In this document: positions 32,007 through 40,357 of the stretch, piece after piece
Numbering within the stretch: the first letter of the stretch is position 1
Layout of the letters: every line of letters starts with the position of its first letter
From: an uncultured Bacteroidia bacterium
Lineage (GTDB): Bacteria; Bacteroidota; Bacteroidia; Bacteroidales; UBA932
DNA: 41,564 nucleotides
NCBI GenBank assembly: GCA_902792815.1
Contig: CADBAY010000019.1
Span: forward strand, 1-41,564
Direction: 5' to 3'
The notes under the pieces: model-generated
Seen by the model: only the letters and a program-made list of their open reading frames with translations
Databases searched by the model: none
What the model was told of the DNA's origin: nothing
Program-made: the position numbers and the translations under genes

Positions 32007-33728
32007 ATGAAATTCAGATTGGCTGCCGTGGCGGCATTGTTCTGCTGCCTCGCCTGCGTAGAAATAAACACCGAACTGGGAGCGAATCTCGTCCCGGTTG
32101 ACCAGACGTATAGTATTTACCCCAAGGATGCGCTCCTGCCCCCGGGCTCCATCTCCATGAAAATGACGGACTCGCTGTCGGGCTATTCCCAGACGCGCAT
32201 CACCATAGGCGCCGTGAGGGACGAAAAGTACGGCCTGAGCACCCGCAGCTGCGCTCTCACCCTCGTGCCTGCGCTGGACGCCCTTGATTTCGGCAATCTT
32301 GCCGCCGTCAAAATCAAGCGTTTCCACTTTGCCGCCGTAATGGACACGGTTTCGGTTATCTCCGACGACCAGCGGCATATCATCCAGAACGTCAATGTCC
32401 ACGCCCTTTCCGAGCCAGCCTCGCCGGGGCGCGATTACGACATCAACGGCAACTCCATAAGGGTTGATTACAGCAAGTCTATCGCCGTCGGCTCGCCCGT
32501 GGTATATGGCGCCGACTCGCTGTCGTTCGACTTTACCGAAGAATATGCCCGCCGCTTCCTGCAGATCACGCAGGAGGACCTCCAGGACTTCAATCGTTAC
32601 ACCCGCAAGATTCCCGGCATCTACCTCTCTACCGACAATCCGGTGGGCAATGGCGGCCGTATCAACATGTACGAACTTCAGGTGGGCTACGACAGCAACG
32701 CCCAGTTCGTTACTGGCAATTACGCCTCGCTCGACCTGAAATGCGACTACGACAACGACGGCAAACCCGAGAAGGACACTACCTTCTACTTTATGTACGG
32801 GTTTACCAGATTCGTGAAGACCGACTCGCTGTTCAGGTATTCCAGCCACGGTTCGTATCCTGAGTACTGCCTCAATCTTGCAGAGCATGAGAGCCGTCCC
32901 ATGGCCGGTAAGGCCAAGGAAGAGATTTTCATCGAGGGCGGCGGCGGACTCAAGCCCGTCATTTCGGCGCTTGACCTCAAGCACACCGCTGAAGACCTTA
33001 TCCTCGCCGAGGGCGGAAATCCCCGCGAGGCCGTCATCAACAAGGCCACCCTTGTGCTGCCCTTCCGTTTCCCCGAAGACTACAGGGACATGAACAAGTA
33101 CCCGGTGATTCTTTCGCCCACCTGCCGTATACGCCAGAACGACACCACGGTTATGTTCGCCGGCCTAACCGACGCCAGCTCGGCCGAGGAGAACCAGGGC
33201 GACATCAACCGCAGCCTGCTGCGTTACGAGCCCGATATTACCTACCACCTGCAGGAACTTCTCAAGATCAACGAAAAGCCACAGGAGGGCGAGGAGGCAG
33301 TGGAGACGTACAAGCGCAGGAAACTGCTTGGCGGCGAGTATGATATATGGTTGATAATCACTGCAAAGGAGGTATCCAAGAACAGCTCGAGTTCGAGCTC
33401 GTCGATGAGTGATTATTATAATTATCTTATGTACCAGAACTACTATAACAGCATGTATTACGGCGGTTATGGTATGGGTGGCTACGGTATGGGCTACGGC
33501 GGTTATGGCATGGGAGGTTATGGCGGTTACGGCTACGATCCTTATACCAATTATTATACATATGCCATGATGGCCCAGTATGCCAGCGCGTCGTCGTCTA
33601 AAACTACGACCACCGAGAAACTGGACAAAGACCGCTACTACAACGCCGTTCTCTACGGCCCCGAATATACCGATGCCGCCCTGCGTCCCAGACTGGAGTT
33701 GACCTTCTCTCTTGCGGGCAAAAAATAG
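32007..33728 (+). CDS. DUF4270 lipoprotein
   Basis: 573 residues from the ATG at 32007, giving a lipoprotein signal (AALFCCLAC, Cys17). The DUF4270 features are NTELGANLVPVDQ near the N-terminus and the DTVSVISDD segment, with beta-rich blocks to the end. At about residues 455-530 there is a low-complexity insert: a serine run, then a tyrosine/asparagine stretch, then YGM/GGYG repeats. The last 40 residues return to normal sequence (DRYYNAVLYGPEYTDAALRPRLELTF). Family function is unknown; it is probably attached to the outer membrane. It follows the GT5-like gene by 4 bp, a pairing kept in other Bacteroidales. Confidence 0.9.
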   Translation: MKFRLAAVAALFCCLACVEINTELGANLVPVDQTYSIYPKDALLPPGSISMKMTDSLSGYSQTRITIGAVRDEKYGLSTRSCALTLVPALDALDFGNLAAVKIKRFHFAAVMDTVSVISDDQRHIIQNVNVHALSEPASPGRDYDINGNSIRVDYSKSIAVGSPVVYGADSLSFDFTEEYARRFLQITQEDLQDFNRYTRKIPGIYLSTDNPVGNGGRINMYELQVGYDSNAQFVTGNYASLDLKCDYDNDGKPEKDTTFYFMYGFTRFVKTDSLFRYSSHGSYPEYCLNLAEHESRPMAGKAKEEIFIEGGGGLKPVISALDLKHTAEDLILAEGGNPREAVINKATLVLPFRFPEDYRDMNKYPVILSPTCRIRQNDTTVMFAGLTDASSAEENQGDINRSLLRYEPDITYHLQELLKINEKPQEGEEAVETYKRRKLLGGEYDIWLIITAKEVSKNSSSSSSSMSDYYNYLMYQNYYNSMYYGGYGMGGYGMGYGGYGMGGYGGYGYDPYTNYYTYAMMAQYASASSSKTTTTEKLDKDRYYNAVLYGPEYTDAALRPRLELTFSLAGKK

Positions 33729-33729
33729 A

Positions 33730-33834
33730 GCGTCGAAAAAGTTCGGAAAAATTTTGAGCCGCATTCGGTAACTCTCCGAAAAACGCGTAGTTAGCTTTAA
33801 AATTCCGCGTCGAAAATAGTTGAAAAATTTTTGC
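33730..33834 (+). repeat. Imperfect direct repeat upstream of rplP promoter
   Basis: GCGTCGAAAA-AGTT-(C)GGAAAAATTTT at 33730-33757 recurs as GCGTCGAAAATAGTTGAAAAATTTT at 33807-33834, 77 bp apart. The second copy abuts the promoter. The stretch 33729-33841 codes for nothing I can see. Confidence 0.5.
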
Positions 33835-33841
33835 AAATCAC

Positions 33842-33871
33842 TTGCGGTTTGCAAATTTTTCATTATCTTTG
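33842..33871 (+). promoter_or_regulatory. Promoter of the rplP-rpsM ribosomal operon
   Basis: TTG (33842-33844) and TATCTTTG (33864-33871) are 19 nt apart, a perfect match to the Bacteroidota promoter. The palindrome TTTGCAAA occurs twice around it, at 33830-33837 and 33848-33855. The start should be near 33877, leaving an 80-85 nt leader with a possible GCTTG/CAAGC stem at 33887-33919. Confidence 0.85.
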
Positions 33872-33960
33872 CAGTCCCAAAATTTGGCTTGTTGTGTGCT
33901 ATCACATTGAGAGTCAAGCATTTAGGGCTTAAGGAAAATATTTTTTAAAGTAATACTACA

Positions 33961-34380
33961 ATGTTACAACCTAAGAGAACAAAATTTAGAAGGGAACAGA
34001 AGAACCGTATGAAGGGCAATTCCCAGAGGGGAAATCAGCTTGCTTTCGGTTCCTTCGGTATCAAGACCCTTGAAAATTGTTGGCTCACCGCGCAGCAGAT
34101 CGAGGCGGCCCGTCAGGCAATCTCCCGTAGAATGAACCGTGAAGGCCAGATCTGGATCAGGGTCTTCCCTGTGAAGCCTATCACCAAGAAGCCTCTCGAT
34201 ACCCGTATGGGTAAAGGTAAGGGTGATCCCTATGCATTCGTGGCCCCTATCACTCCCGGCCGTATCATCTTTGAGGCCGAGGGCGTTTCACTCGAGACCG
34301 CCAAGGACGCAATGCGCCTGGGCGCCAACAAGCTCCCTATCGCCACCAAGTTCGTGGTCCGCAGGGATTATGTAGAATAA
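33961..34380 (+). CDS. rplP: 50S ribosomal protein L16 (uL16)
   Basis: 139 residues, full length. [20 protein letters not shown] and the [12 protein letters not shown] loop near the A-site tRNA binding region are diagnostic; the protein helps organise the peptidyl transferase centre and accept tRNA. It is the first gene of this ribosomal cluster here and has its own strong promoter. The upstream genes that normally precede it (rpsJ to rpsC) are not in the window; a DUF4270 gene is there instead. No Shine-Dalgarno is seen before the ATG. Confidence 0.98.
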   Translation: MLQPKRTKFRREQKNRMKGNSQRGNQLAFGSFGIKTLENCWLTAQQIEAARQAISRRMNREGQIWIRVFPVKPITKKPLDTRMGKGKGDPYAFVAPITPGRIIFEAEGVSLETAKDAMRLGANKLPIATKFVVRRDYVE

Positions 34381-34398
34381 TTTAATGGAGAAAAGAAA

Positions 34399-34593
34399 AT
34401 GAAAGCAGCTGAAGCACGTGAGATGTCTGTTGCCGACCTGCGCGACAGAATCGCAATCGAGAAGAGCAATCTCGACACCATGAAGATCAACCACGCTATT
34501 TCTCCATTGGAGGACACGTCTAAATTCAAAAAGACCAGAAAGGATATCGCTCTTATGATCACTATCCTCGCTGAAAAAGAAAAACAGAACTAA
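34399..34593 (+). CDS. rpmC: 50S ribosomal protein L29 (uL29)
   Basis: 64 residues: the two-helix L29 hairpin with [13 protein letters not shown] at the start and the conserved [16 protein letters not shown] in the second helix. It sits near the tunnel exit and is part of the docking site for SRP and trigger factor. Gap of 18 bp from rplP; the stretch before the ATG is purine-rich (ATGGAGAAAAG) but not a clear ribosome binding site. Confidence 0.97.
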   Translation: MKAAEAREMSVADLRDRIAIEKSNLDTMKINHAISPLEDTSKFKKTRKDIALMITILAEKEKQN

Positions 34594-34604
34594 ATCAGAG
34601 CGTT

Positions 34605-34859
34605 ATGGAAAGAAATCTTCGTAAGGAAAGAGTAGGAGTAGTGGTCAGCAGCAAGATGGACAAGACCATCGTGGTAGCTGTCGAGCGCAAAGAAAAGCAT
34701 CCTCTCTACGGAAAGTTTGTCAAGAAGACCACCAAGTTCGTGGCCCAGGACGAGAAGAACGAGTGCGGTGAGGGCGATACCGTCCGCATCATGGAGACCC
34801 GTCCTCTGAGCAAGACCAAGAACTGGAGATTAGTTGAAATCGTAGAAAAAGCTAAGTAG
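34605..34859 (+). CDS. rpsQ: 30S ribosomal protein S17 (uS17)
   Basis: 84 residues with the OB-fold core. Conserved segments [31 protein letters not shown] and [18 protein letters not shown] match S17, which binds 16S rRNA and helps early 30S assembly. It follows rpmC by 11 bp and is followed 2 bp later by rplN. Confidence 0.98.
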   Translation: MERNLRKERVGVVVSSKMDKTIVVAVERKEKHPLYGKFVKKTTKFVAQDEKNECGEGDTVRIMETRPLSKTKNWRLVEIVEKAK

Positions 34860-34861
34860 TT

Positions 34862-35227
34862 ATGATACAGCAGGAAACACGTTTACAGGTGGCCGACAAC
34901 AGCGGTGCTAAGGAAGTCCTTTGCATCCGCGTGCTTGGAGGAACCAACCACCGTTATGCGACAGTCGGCGACAAGATCGTCGTCACCGTCAAGAGCGCTA
35001 TCCCCGGATCGGACGCCAAGAAGGGTACCGTATCCAGGGCCGTCGTCGTGCGCACCAAGAAGGAAGTCCGTCGTGCTGACGGTTCCTATATCCGCTTTGA
35101 CGACAATGCGTGCGTTCTTCTGAACAACGCCGGCGAACTCCGCGGCACCCGTATTTTCGGTCCCGTGGCCCGCGAGCTCCGCGAGAATTATATGAAAATC
35201 GTTTCACTGGCACCGGAGGTCCTTTAA
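34862..35227 (+). CDS. rplN: 50S ribosomal protein L14 (uL14)
   Basis: 121 residues, the usual length. [19 protein letters not shown] is the standard N-terminus, and [21 protein letters not shown] and FGPVARELR complete the family pattern. L14 lies at the subunit interface and contacts 16S rRNA (bridges B5/B8) and the silencing factor RsfS. It starts 2 bp after rpsQ. Confidence 0.98.
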   Translation: MIQQETRLQVADNSGAKEVLCIRVLGGTNHRYATVGDKIVVTVKSAIPGSDAKKGTVSRAVVVRTKKEVRRADGSYIRFDDNACVLLNNAGELRGTRIFGPVARELRENYMKIVSLAPEVL

Positions 35228-35239
35228 AAGTACATCATT

Positions 35240-35551
35240 ATGAATAGAATAAAGAAAGGCGACACCGTGTATGTAAATGCCGGTAACGACAAGGGAAAGA
35301 CCGGTAAGGTGCTTTCCGTCGATCCCGCAAAGGATCGCGCCATCGTGGAGGGCGTAAATATGGTGAGCAAGCACACCAAGCCCAATGCCAAGCAGCCTCA
35401 GGGCGGCATTCTCAAGCAGGAGGCTCCCATCCACATGTCCAATCTTAACCTCATCGATCCCAAGAGCGGCAAGCCCACTCGCGTTGGTTTCAAAGTAGAT
35501 GGGGACAAGAAAGTCCGTATCGCTAAAAAATCCGGGGAGGAGATCAAGTAA
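35240..35551 (+). CDS. rplX: 50S ribosomal protein L24 (uL24)
   Basis: 103 residues. The KOW motif is at the start ([20 protein letters not shown]), followed by [14 protein letters not shown] and the [12 protein letters not shown] strand. L24 starts 50S assembly by binding the 5' end of 23S rRNA. It is followed 2 bp later by rplE. Confidence 0.98.
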   Translation: MNRIKKGDTVYVNAGNDKGKTGKVLSVDPAKDRAIVEGVNMVSKHTKPNAKQPQGGILKQEAPIHMSNLNLIDPKSGKPTRVGFKVDGDKKVRIAKKSGEEIK

Positions 35552-35553
35552 TT

Positions 35554-36150
35554 ATGGCAAAGAAAGCAGAAAAAGTTGAGGTAAAGGCCCTGCCTGCAGG
35601 ATATGTTCCTACCCTCAAGAAGGTTTATAAAGAGGAAATAGTGGACAAACTCACCAAGCAGTTTGGCTACACCACCGTGATGCAGGTCCCCAAGCTTGTC
35701 AAGATCACCCTCAACGAGGGCGTCGGACAGGGCACCCAGGACCGCAAGGTCGTTGAAGAGGCAGCCGAAGAGCTCTCTCTGATCACCGGCCAGAAGGCCC
35801 TCATCACCAATTCCCGCAAAGACGTTTCCAACTTCAAGCTCCGTAGGGGCATGTCCATCGGTACGAAGGTCACCCTGCGCGACGTGAAGATGTACGAGTT
35901 CCTCGAGAAGCTCATCCGTGTAGCTCTCCCCCGTATCCGCGACTTCAACGGCATCGCCGAGAAGATGGACGGCCAGGGCAACTACACCCTCGGACTCAAG
36001 GAGCAGATTATTTTCCCCGAGATCGACATCGACAAGAACCCCCGTATCCACGGTCTCGAGATTACTTTTGTGACGACCGCCCGCACGGACGAGGAGTGCC
36101 ACGCACTGCTTGCCGCGTTCGGTCTGCCTTTCAAGAAACATAACAAATAA
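35554..36150 (+). CDS. rplE: 50S ribosomal protein L5 (uL5)
   Basis: 198 residues. The core (VPTLKKVYKEEIVDKL, LNEGVGQG, then GQKALITNSRKDVSNFKLR and the DFNGIAEKMDGQGNY loop) is L5, which binds 5S rRNA and contacts P-site tRNA. Compared with the usual ~180 residues, it has about 13 extra lysine-, valine- and alanine-rich residues at the N-terminus and a short basic C-terminal tail. It starts 2 bp after rplX. Confidence 0.98.
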   Translation: MAKKAEKVEVKALPAGYVPTLKKVYKEEIVDKLTKQFGYTTVMQVPKLVKITLNEGVGQGTQDRKVVEEAAEELSLITGQKALITNSRKDVSNFKLRRGMSIGTKVTLRDVKMYEFLEKLIRVALPRIRDFNGIAEKMDGQGNYTLGLKEQIIFPEIDIDKNPRIHGLEITFVTTARTDEECHALLAAFGLPFKKHNK

Positions 36151-36156
36151 GATACT

Positions 36157-36426
36157 ATGGCAAAAGAATCAATGAAAGCCCGCGAAGTAAAGCGCGCAAA
36201 ACTGGTTGCTAAGTACGCCGAGAAGAGAAAGGCACTTAAGGAAGCCGGCGACTGGGCCGCTCTGGACAAGCTCCCCAAGAACGCCAGCCCTGTACGTCTG
36301 CACAACCGCTGCTCCCTCACCGGCCGCCCCAAGGGCTACATGAGGGCCTTCGGCCTGAGCCGTATCCAGTTCCGTGAGATGGCCTCCAACGGCCTCATCC
36401 CGGGTGTCAAGAAGGCAAGTTGGTAA
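36157..36426 (+). CDS. rpsN: 30S ribosomal protein S14 (uS14), zinc-free form
   Basis: 89 residues with [24 protein letters not shown]. The length and the lack of the CxxC-x12-CxxC zinc ribbon mark the long C-minus type; only one cysteine (C52) remains. S14 sits in the 30S head near the decoding site. It follows rplE by 6 bp. Confidence 0.97.
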   Translation: MAKESMKAREVKRAKLVAKYAEKRKALKEAGDWAALDKLPKNASPVRLHNRCSLTGRPKGYMRAFGLSRIQFREMASNGLIPGVKKASW

Positions 36427-36448
36427 TAATAAAACATTCAACGATATT

Positions 36449-36844
36449 ATGACAGATCCTATTGCAGATTACCTCACCAGGATTCGCAACGCCTATCAGG
36501 CCGGCAACAAGGTCGTGGAGATCCCTTCTTCCAAGATGAAGGTCGCCATCACCCAGATCCTTTGTGAGAAGGGCTACATCCTCAGCTACAAGGTGGTTGA
36601 GGGGACCCCTTACAATACAATCAAAATAGCCCTCAAGTACCATCCTCAGACCAAGACTGCAGCCATCAAGAAGATTGAGCGCATCAGCCGTCCCGGCCTC
36701 AGGCAGTACACCGATGTGGAGAGCATGCCCCGCGTCCTTAACGGACTCGGCATCGCCATCCTTTCCACCTCCAAGGGCATCATCACCGACAAAGAGGCCA
36801 AGGAACTTGGCGTAGGCGGTGAAGTGCTTTGCTACGTATATTAA
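36449..36844 (+). CDS. rpsH: 30S ribosomal protein S8 (uS8)
   Basis: 131 residues from the ATG at 36449 (MTDPIADYLTRIRNA, the standard start); the open frame upstream belongs to rpsN DNA in another phase. The C-terminal GLGIAILSTSKGIITDKEA and VGGEVLCYVY are diagnostic. S8 binds helix 21 of 16S rRNA and in E. coli represses the spc operon at rplE; I see no obvious copy of that site here. Confidence 0.98.
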   Translation: MTDPIADYLTRIRNAYQAGNKVVEIPSSKMKVAITQILCEKGYILSYKVVEGTPYNTIKIALKYHPQTKTAAIKKIERISRPGLRQYTDVESMPRVLNGLGIAILSTSKGIITDKEAKELGVGGEVLCYVY

Positions 36845-36865
36845 TCAACAAAACAGTACATTACA

Positions 36866-37426
36866 ATGTCACGAATTGGTAAATTGCCTGTAAGCCTTCC
36901 GTCCGGGGTCAGCGTAGAGCTGCTCGACGGCAACGTGTTGAAGGTTAAAGGACCTCTCGGAGAGATGTGCCAGAAAGTAGATCCGGACATCAAGATGACC
37001 GTAGAGGACAATCAAATCAAGTTCGAGCGCCCCACCGATCAGCCTCGTCACCGCAGCATGCACGGTCTGTACCGCGCACTGGTGCACAATATGGTCGTTG
37101 GTGTGTCCGAAGGTTTCACCACCCAGCAGGAACTGGTGGGCGTCGGCTACCGTGTAGCAGTCCAGGGCCAGCTTCTTGTTTTCTCCCTCGGTTATTCACA
37201 CGAGATTCACCTGATGCTTCCCGACGAGGTAAAGGCTGAACTGCCCGACGTCCGCAAGGGCGAGAATCCCCGCCTGGTATTGAAGAGCTGCGACAAGCAG
37301 CTTGTCGGTCAGGTGGCCGCCAAGATCCGTTCTTTCCGCAGGCCGGAGCCGTATAAGGGCAAGGGTATTAAGTTCGTCGGTGAGCAGCTGCGCCGCAAGG
37401 CCGGCAAGACCGCATCCGCTAAATAA
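36866..37426 (+). CDS. rplF: 50S ribosomal protein L6 (uL6)
   Basis: 186 residues with two related alpha-beta domains. MSRIGKLPVSLPSGV starts the first; the C-terminal signature RRPEPYKGKGIKFVGEQLRRKAGKT ends the second. L6 lies close to the sarcin-ricin loop and the elongation factor site. It follows rpsH by 21 bp. Confidence 0.98.
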   Translation: MSRIGKLPVSLPSGVSVELLDGNVLKVKGPLGEMCQKVDPDIKMTVEDNQIKFERPTDQPRHRSMHGLYRALVHNMVVGVSEGFTTQQELVGVGYRVAVQGQLLVFSLGYSHEIHLMLPDEVKAELPDVRKGENPRLVLKSCDKQLVGQVAAKIRSFRRPEPYKGKGIKFVGEQLRRKAGKTASAK

Positions 37427-37427
37427 T

Positions 37428-37433
37428 AGGAGG
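37428..37433 (+). promoter_or_regulatory. Strong Shine-Dalgarno site before rplR
   Basis: AGGAGG ends 8 nt before the rplR ATG and begins right after the rplF stop. This is unusual because most genes in this window have no such motif. Confidence 0.8.
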
Positions 37434-37441
37434 ATTGAATT

Positions 37442-37804
37442 ATGGCACTCAATAAAATTGAAAGAAGAAGAAGGATCCACTTCCGCATCCGCAAGCACGT
37501 CAACGGTACCGCCGAGCGTCCCCGTATGGTGGTTTTCCGCAGCAACAAGCAGATCTACGTGCAGGTCGTGGACGATCTCCAGGGCAAGACTCTTGTGGCC
37601 GCCGCATCCAACGATAAGGAGCTGGCAGCACAGTGCAAGGGCAAGTCGGGCATCGAGGCCGCAGCCGTCGTCGGCAAGGCCATCGCCGAGCGTGCTCTCG
37701 CCAAGGGTATCACCACTATCGCATTCGACCGTGGCGGTTATCTGTTCCACGGCAGGGTTAAAAGTTTGGCAGACGCTGCCCGTGAAGGCGGTCTCATTTT
37801 CTAA
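37442..37804 (+). CDS. rplR: 50S ribosomal protein L18 (uL18)
   Basis: 120 residues. The basic N-terminus ([19 protein letters not shown]) and the [19 protein letters not shown] strand are typical, as is the terminal [16 protein letters not shown]18 brings 5S rRNA into the 50S subunit together with L5. It has a perfect AGGAGG site upstream, unlike most neighbours. Confidence 0.98.
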   Translation: MALNKIERRRRIHFRIRKHVNGTAERPRMVVFRSNKQIYVQVVDDLQGKTLVAAASNDKELAAQCKGKSGIEAAAVVGKAIAERALAKGITTIAFDRGGYLFHGRVKSLADAAREGGLIF

Positions 37805-37815
37805 TCAGACACACT

Positions 37816-38334
37816 ATGGCAAATACAAACGTTAAAAGAGTAAAGACATCTGACCTTGAGCTCAAGGACAGACTGGTCGCCATCCAGAGGGTTACCAAGG
37901 TAACCAAGGGCGGTCGCCACTTCCGCTTCGCAGCCATCGTCGTCGTTGGCGACGAGAACGGTGTCGTCGGTTACGGCCTGGGTAAGGCCAATGAGGTCAC
38001 TGCCGCTATCGCTAAGGGCGTGGAGGATGCAAAGAAGAATCTGGTCAAGATTCCCGTCATCAACACCACTATCCCTCACGAGCAGGAGGCAAAATTCGGC
38101 GGTTCCCGCGTATTCATGAAGCCTGCAGCTCCCGGTACCGGTGTAAAGGCCGGTGGTGCTATGCGCGCCGTGTTCGAGTCTGCCGGTATTCAGAACGTCC
38201 TTGCTAAGTCAAAGGGCTCATCCAACCCTCACAACCTTGTGAAGGCTACCGTGACCGCCCTGACCAGCATGAGGGACGCTTATACCGTGGCCGGTCTCCG
38301 CGGCATTCCTATGAACAAGGTTTTCAACGGCTAG
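37816..38334 (+). CDS. rpsE: 30S ribosomal protein S5 (uS5)
   Basis: 172 residues: an N-terminal double-stranded RNA binding domain ([40 protein letters not shown]) and the C-terminal S5 fold ([25 protein letters not shown]). S5 guards decoding accuracy and mRNA unwinding, and is the spectinomycin-resistance site in other bacteria; residues in the VTKGGRHF loop look wild type. Its stop is part of the next gene's ribosome binding site. Confidence 0.98.
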   Translation: MANTNVKRVKTSDLELKDRLVAIQRVTKVTKGGRHFRFAAIVVVGDENGVVGYGLGKANEVTAAIAKGVEDAKKNLVKIPVINTTIPHEQEAKFGGSRVFMKPAAPGTGVKAGGAMRAVFESAGIQNVLAKSKGSSNPHNLVKATVTALTSMRDAYTVAGLRGIPMNKVFNG

Positions 38335-38338
38335 GAGG
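38333..38338 (+). promoter_or_regulatory. Strong Shine-Dalgarno site before rpmD
   Basis: The rpsE stop TAG is the first part of TAGGAGG, 8 nt before the rpmD ATG at 38347, so rpsE and rpmD translation may be coupled. Confidence 0.8.
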
Positions 38339-38346
38339 ACACGATT

Positions 38347-38529
38347 ATGGCAAAACTCAGAATTACCAAGATTATAAGCAGCAACGGAGAAACCAAGCGT
38401 CAGAAGGACAACCTTCGCTGCCTTGGCATCCGCCGTATGCATCAGACCGTAGAGGTGGAGCAGAATCCTGTCACTATGGGACAGCTCGCAAAGATCGCCC
38501 ATCTCGTCAAGTATGAAGTTATTGACTAA
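38347..38529 (+). CDS. rpmD: 50S ribosomal protein L30 (uL30)
   Basis: 60 residues, the short bacterial form: KLRITKIISSNGETKRQKDNLRCLGIRRMHQTVEVEQNP, then MGQLAKIAHLVKYEV. It is a peripheral 50S protein. It lies between rpsE and rplO, its usual place in the spc cluster, and has a perfect AGGAGG upstream. Confidence 0.97.
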   Translation: MAKLRITKIISSNGETKRQKDNLRCLGIRRMHQTVEVEQNPVTMGQLAKIAHLVKYEVID

Positions 38530-38534
38530 GGAGG
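38529..38534 (+). promoter_or_regulatory. Strong Shine-Dalgarno site before rplO
   Basis: The rpmD stop TAA runs into AGGAGG, about 9 nt before the ATG at 38544. It supports 38544 over the GTG at 38538 as the rplO start. Confidence 0.75.
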
Positions 38535-38543
38535 ACCGTGATT

Positions 38544-38993
38544 ATGAAACTTGAGAATCTCGCACCTGCAGCAGGTGCAACCAAAACAAGCAAGCGACTG
38601 GGTCGCGGTCAGGGTTCCGGTAAGGGCGGCACTGCCACCCGCGGTACCAAGGGCGCACAGGCCCGTGCCGGTTACGAGCACAAGATCGGCTTCGAAGGTG
38701 GCCAGATGCCTATCCAGAGGCGTCTGCCTAAGTTCGGCTTCAAGAACCCCACCCGCGTGGAGTACAGGGCCATCAACCTTAAGGCCATTGAGAATCTCGC
38801 CGCAGGACTTGGCGTTTCCGAACTCGGAGTTGAGGATTTCAAGGCCGCCGGTCTGGCTGGCAAGAACGACCTCGTGAAGGTCCTTGCCGTCGGTGAAATC
38901 AGCGCAGCGCTGACCATCACTGCCGACGCTTTCTCCAAAACTGCTGTTACCAAAATCGAGGCCGCCGGCGGTAAGGCGGTCGTAAGCGAATAA
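38544..38993 (+). CDS. rplO: 50S ribosomal protein L15 (uL15)
   Basis: 149 residues from the ATG at 38544. The glycine-rich N-terminal extension (KRLGRGQGSGKGGTATRGTKG) that threads into 23S rRNA, the GFEGGQMPIQRRLPKFGF segment and the C-terminal domain are all present. L15 is a late 50S assembly protein. The GTG two codons earlier is in frame but overlaps the spacing from the ribosome binding site. secY starts 5 bp after the stop. Confidence 0.97.
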   Translation: MKLENLAPAAGATKTSKRLGRGQGSGKGGTATRGTKGAQARAGYEHKIGFEGGQMPIQRRLPKFGFKNPTRVEYRAINLKAIENLAAGLGVSELGVEDFKAAGLAGKNDLVKVLAVGEISAALTITADAFSKTAVTKIEAAGGKAVVSE

Positions 38994-38998
38994 TTGCG

Positions 38999-40336
38999 AT
39001 GAAGAAGTTTATTGAGACAATCAAAAACATCTTCAAGATCGAAGAGCTTCGGAAGAGGATCGTCTACACCTGCCTTCTGATACTTGTGTATCGTCTCGGG
39101 TGCTTCGTGGTCCTGCCTGGCATCGACCCGTCGATGCTGGCCCGCTTCCAGCAGAGCACTTCAGAGGGCCTCGTGGGCTTGCTGAACATGTTCTCCGGCG
39201 GCGCTTTCGGTAACGCTTCGATCTTCGCGCTGGGTGTGATGCCGTACATCTCGGCATCCATCGTCATCCAGCTTCTCGGCGTGTTCGTCCCTTACTTCCG
39301 CAAACTCCAGATGGAGGGCGAAAGCGGCCGTAAGAAGATGAACCAGATGACACGCTGGCTTACCATCGTGATCATCTGCATCCAGGGTCCGGCTTATATG
39401 GCCGCCCTTCATGGCCAGATTCCCGGCCAGGCCTTCGTGGCCGTGCAGCAGCTCGGTTGGAGCAACTTTATGTTCAACCTGCTCTCCACCATCATCCTGA
39501 TGGCCGGCTCCATGTTCGTTATGTGGCTCGGCGAGCGCATCACCGACCGCGGTATCGGCAACGGTATCTCCCTCATCATTATGATAGGTATCGTGGCCCG
39601 TCTGCCTTACGCGGTGATTGCTGAAATCGGTGCTAAGCTCAGCACCAACAACGGCGGCGCCCTCCTGCTCATCGTGGAGTTCGTTATCTGGTTCTTCGTT
39701 ATCATTGCGGCTATCGCGCTTGTGCAGGCTGTGCGCAGGGTTCCTGTGCAGTATGCCAAGAGAGTGGTCGGCAACCGCCAGTACGGCGGCGTCCGTCAGT
39801 ACATCCCTCTGAAGATCAATGCTGCCGGTGTTATGCCTATCATCTTCGCCCAGGCCCTGATGCTGTTCCCTCTGATTTTCTCCCGCTGGGATGCTACCAG
39901 AGGACTTGCCGCTACGCTCGGAAATTATACCGGGTTCTGGTATAACTTCATTTTCTTCCTCCTTGTGGTGGTGTTCACGTATTTCTATACTGCCGTCACC
40001 GTCAATCCTCAGAACATGTCTGAGGATATGAAGCGCAACGGAGGTTTCATCCCGGGCGTCAAACCCGGTAAGAAAACCATGGAGTATCTGGATTCGGTGA
40101 TGTCGAGAGTTACCCTCCCGGGATCTATCTTCCTCGGCATCATTTCCATTCTTCCTGCAATTGCTATCATCCTGGGTGTCAACAACTCGTTCGGCAGCTT
40201 CTTCGGCGGTACCTCGCTGTTGATTCTCGTCGGCGTCATCCTCGATACGCTCCAGCAGGTTGAAAGTTATTTGCTTATGCGCCACTATGACGGCCTTATG
40301 AAGACCGGCCGTCTGAGCGGACGTTCAGGAATGTAA
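38999..40336 (+). CDS. secY: Preprotein translocase subunit SecY
   Basis: 445 residues with ten membrane helices. Both SecY signatures are seen: GGAFGNASIFALGVMPYI in the plug/helix 2 area and MWLGERITDRGIGNGISL in helix 4. Cytoplasmic loops carry basic residues for SecA and ribosome binding. SecY is the pore of the SecYEG channel and would export the many signal-peptide proteins in this window. It follows rplO by 5 bp, as in most bacteria, and precedes map by 21 bp. Confidence 0.98.
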   Translation: MKKFIETIKNIFKIEELRKRIVYTCLLILVYRLGCFVVLPGIDPSMLARFQQSTSEGLVGLLNMFSGGAFGNASIFALGVMPYISASIVIQLLGVFVPYFRKLQMEGESGRKKMNQMTRWLTIVIICIQGPAYMAALHGQIPGQAFVAVQQLGWSNFMFNLLSTIILMAGSMFVMWLGERITDRGIGNGISLIIMIGIVARLPYAVIAEIGAKLSTNNGGALLLIVEFVIWFFVIIAAIALVQAVRRVPVQYAKRVVGNRQYGGVRQYIPLKINAAGVMPIIFAQALMLFPLIFSRWDATRGLAATLGNYTGFWYNFIFFLLVVVFTYFYTAVTVNPQNMSEDMKRNGGFIPGVKPGKKTMEYLDSVMSRVTLPGSIFLGIISILPAIAIILGVNNSFGSFFGGTSLLILVGVILDTLQQVESYLLMRHYDGLMKTGRLSGRSGM

Positions 40337-40357
40337 TTCTCCAGGAAAATTCAAGGT

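Noticed and set aside
39161-40285. 374-codon open frame on the minus strand
   Set aside because: Antisense to secY; very rich in His, Glu and Asp as expected from reverse reading of membrane-helix codons.
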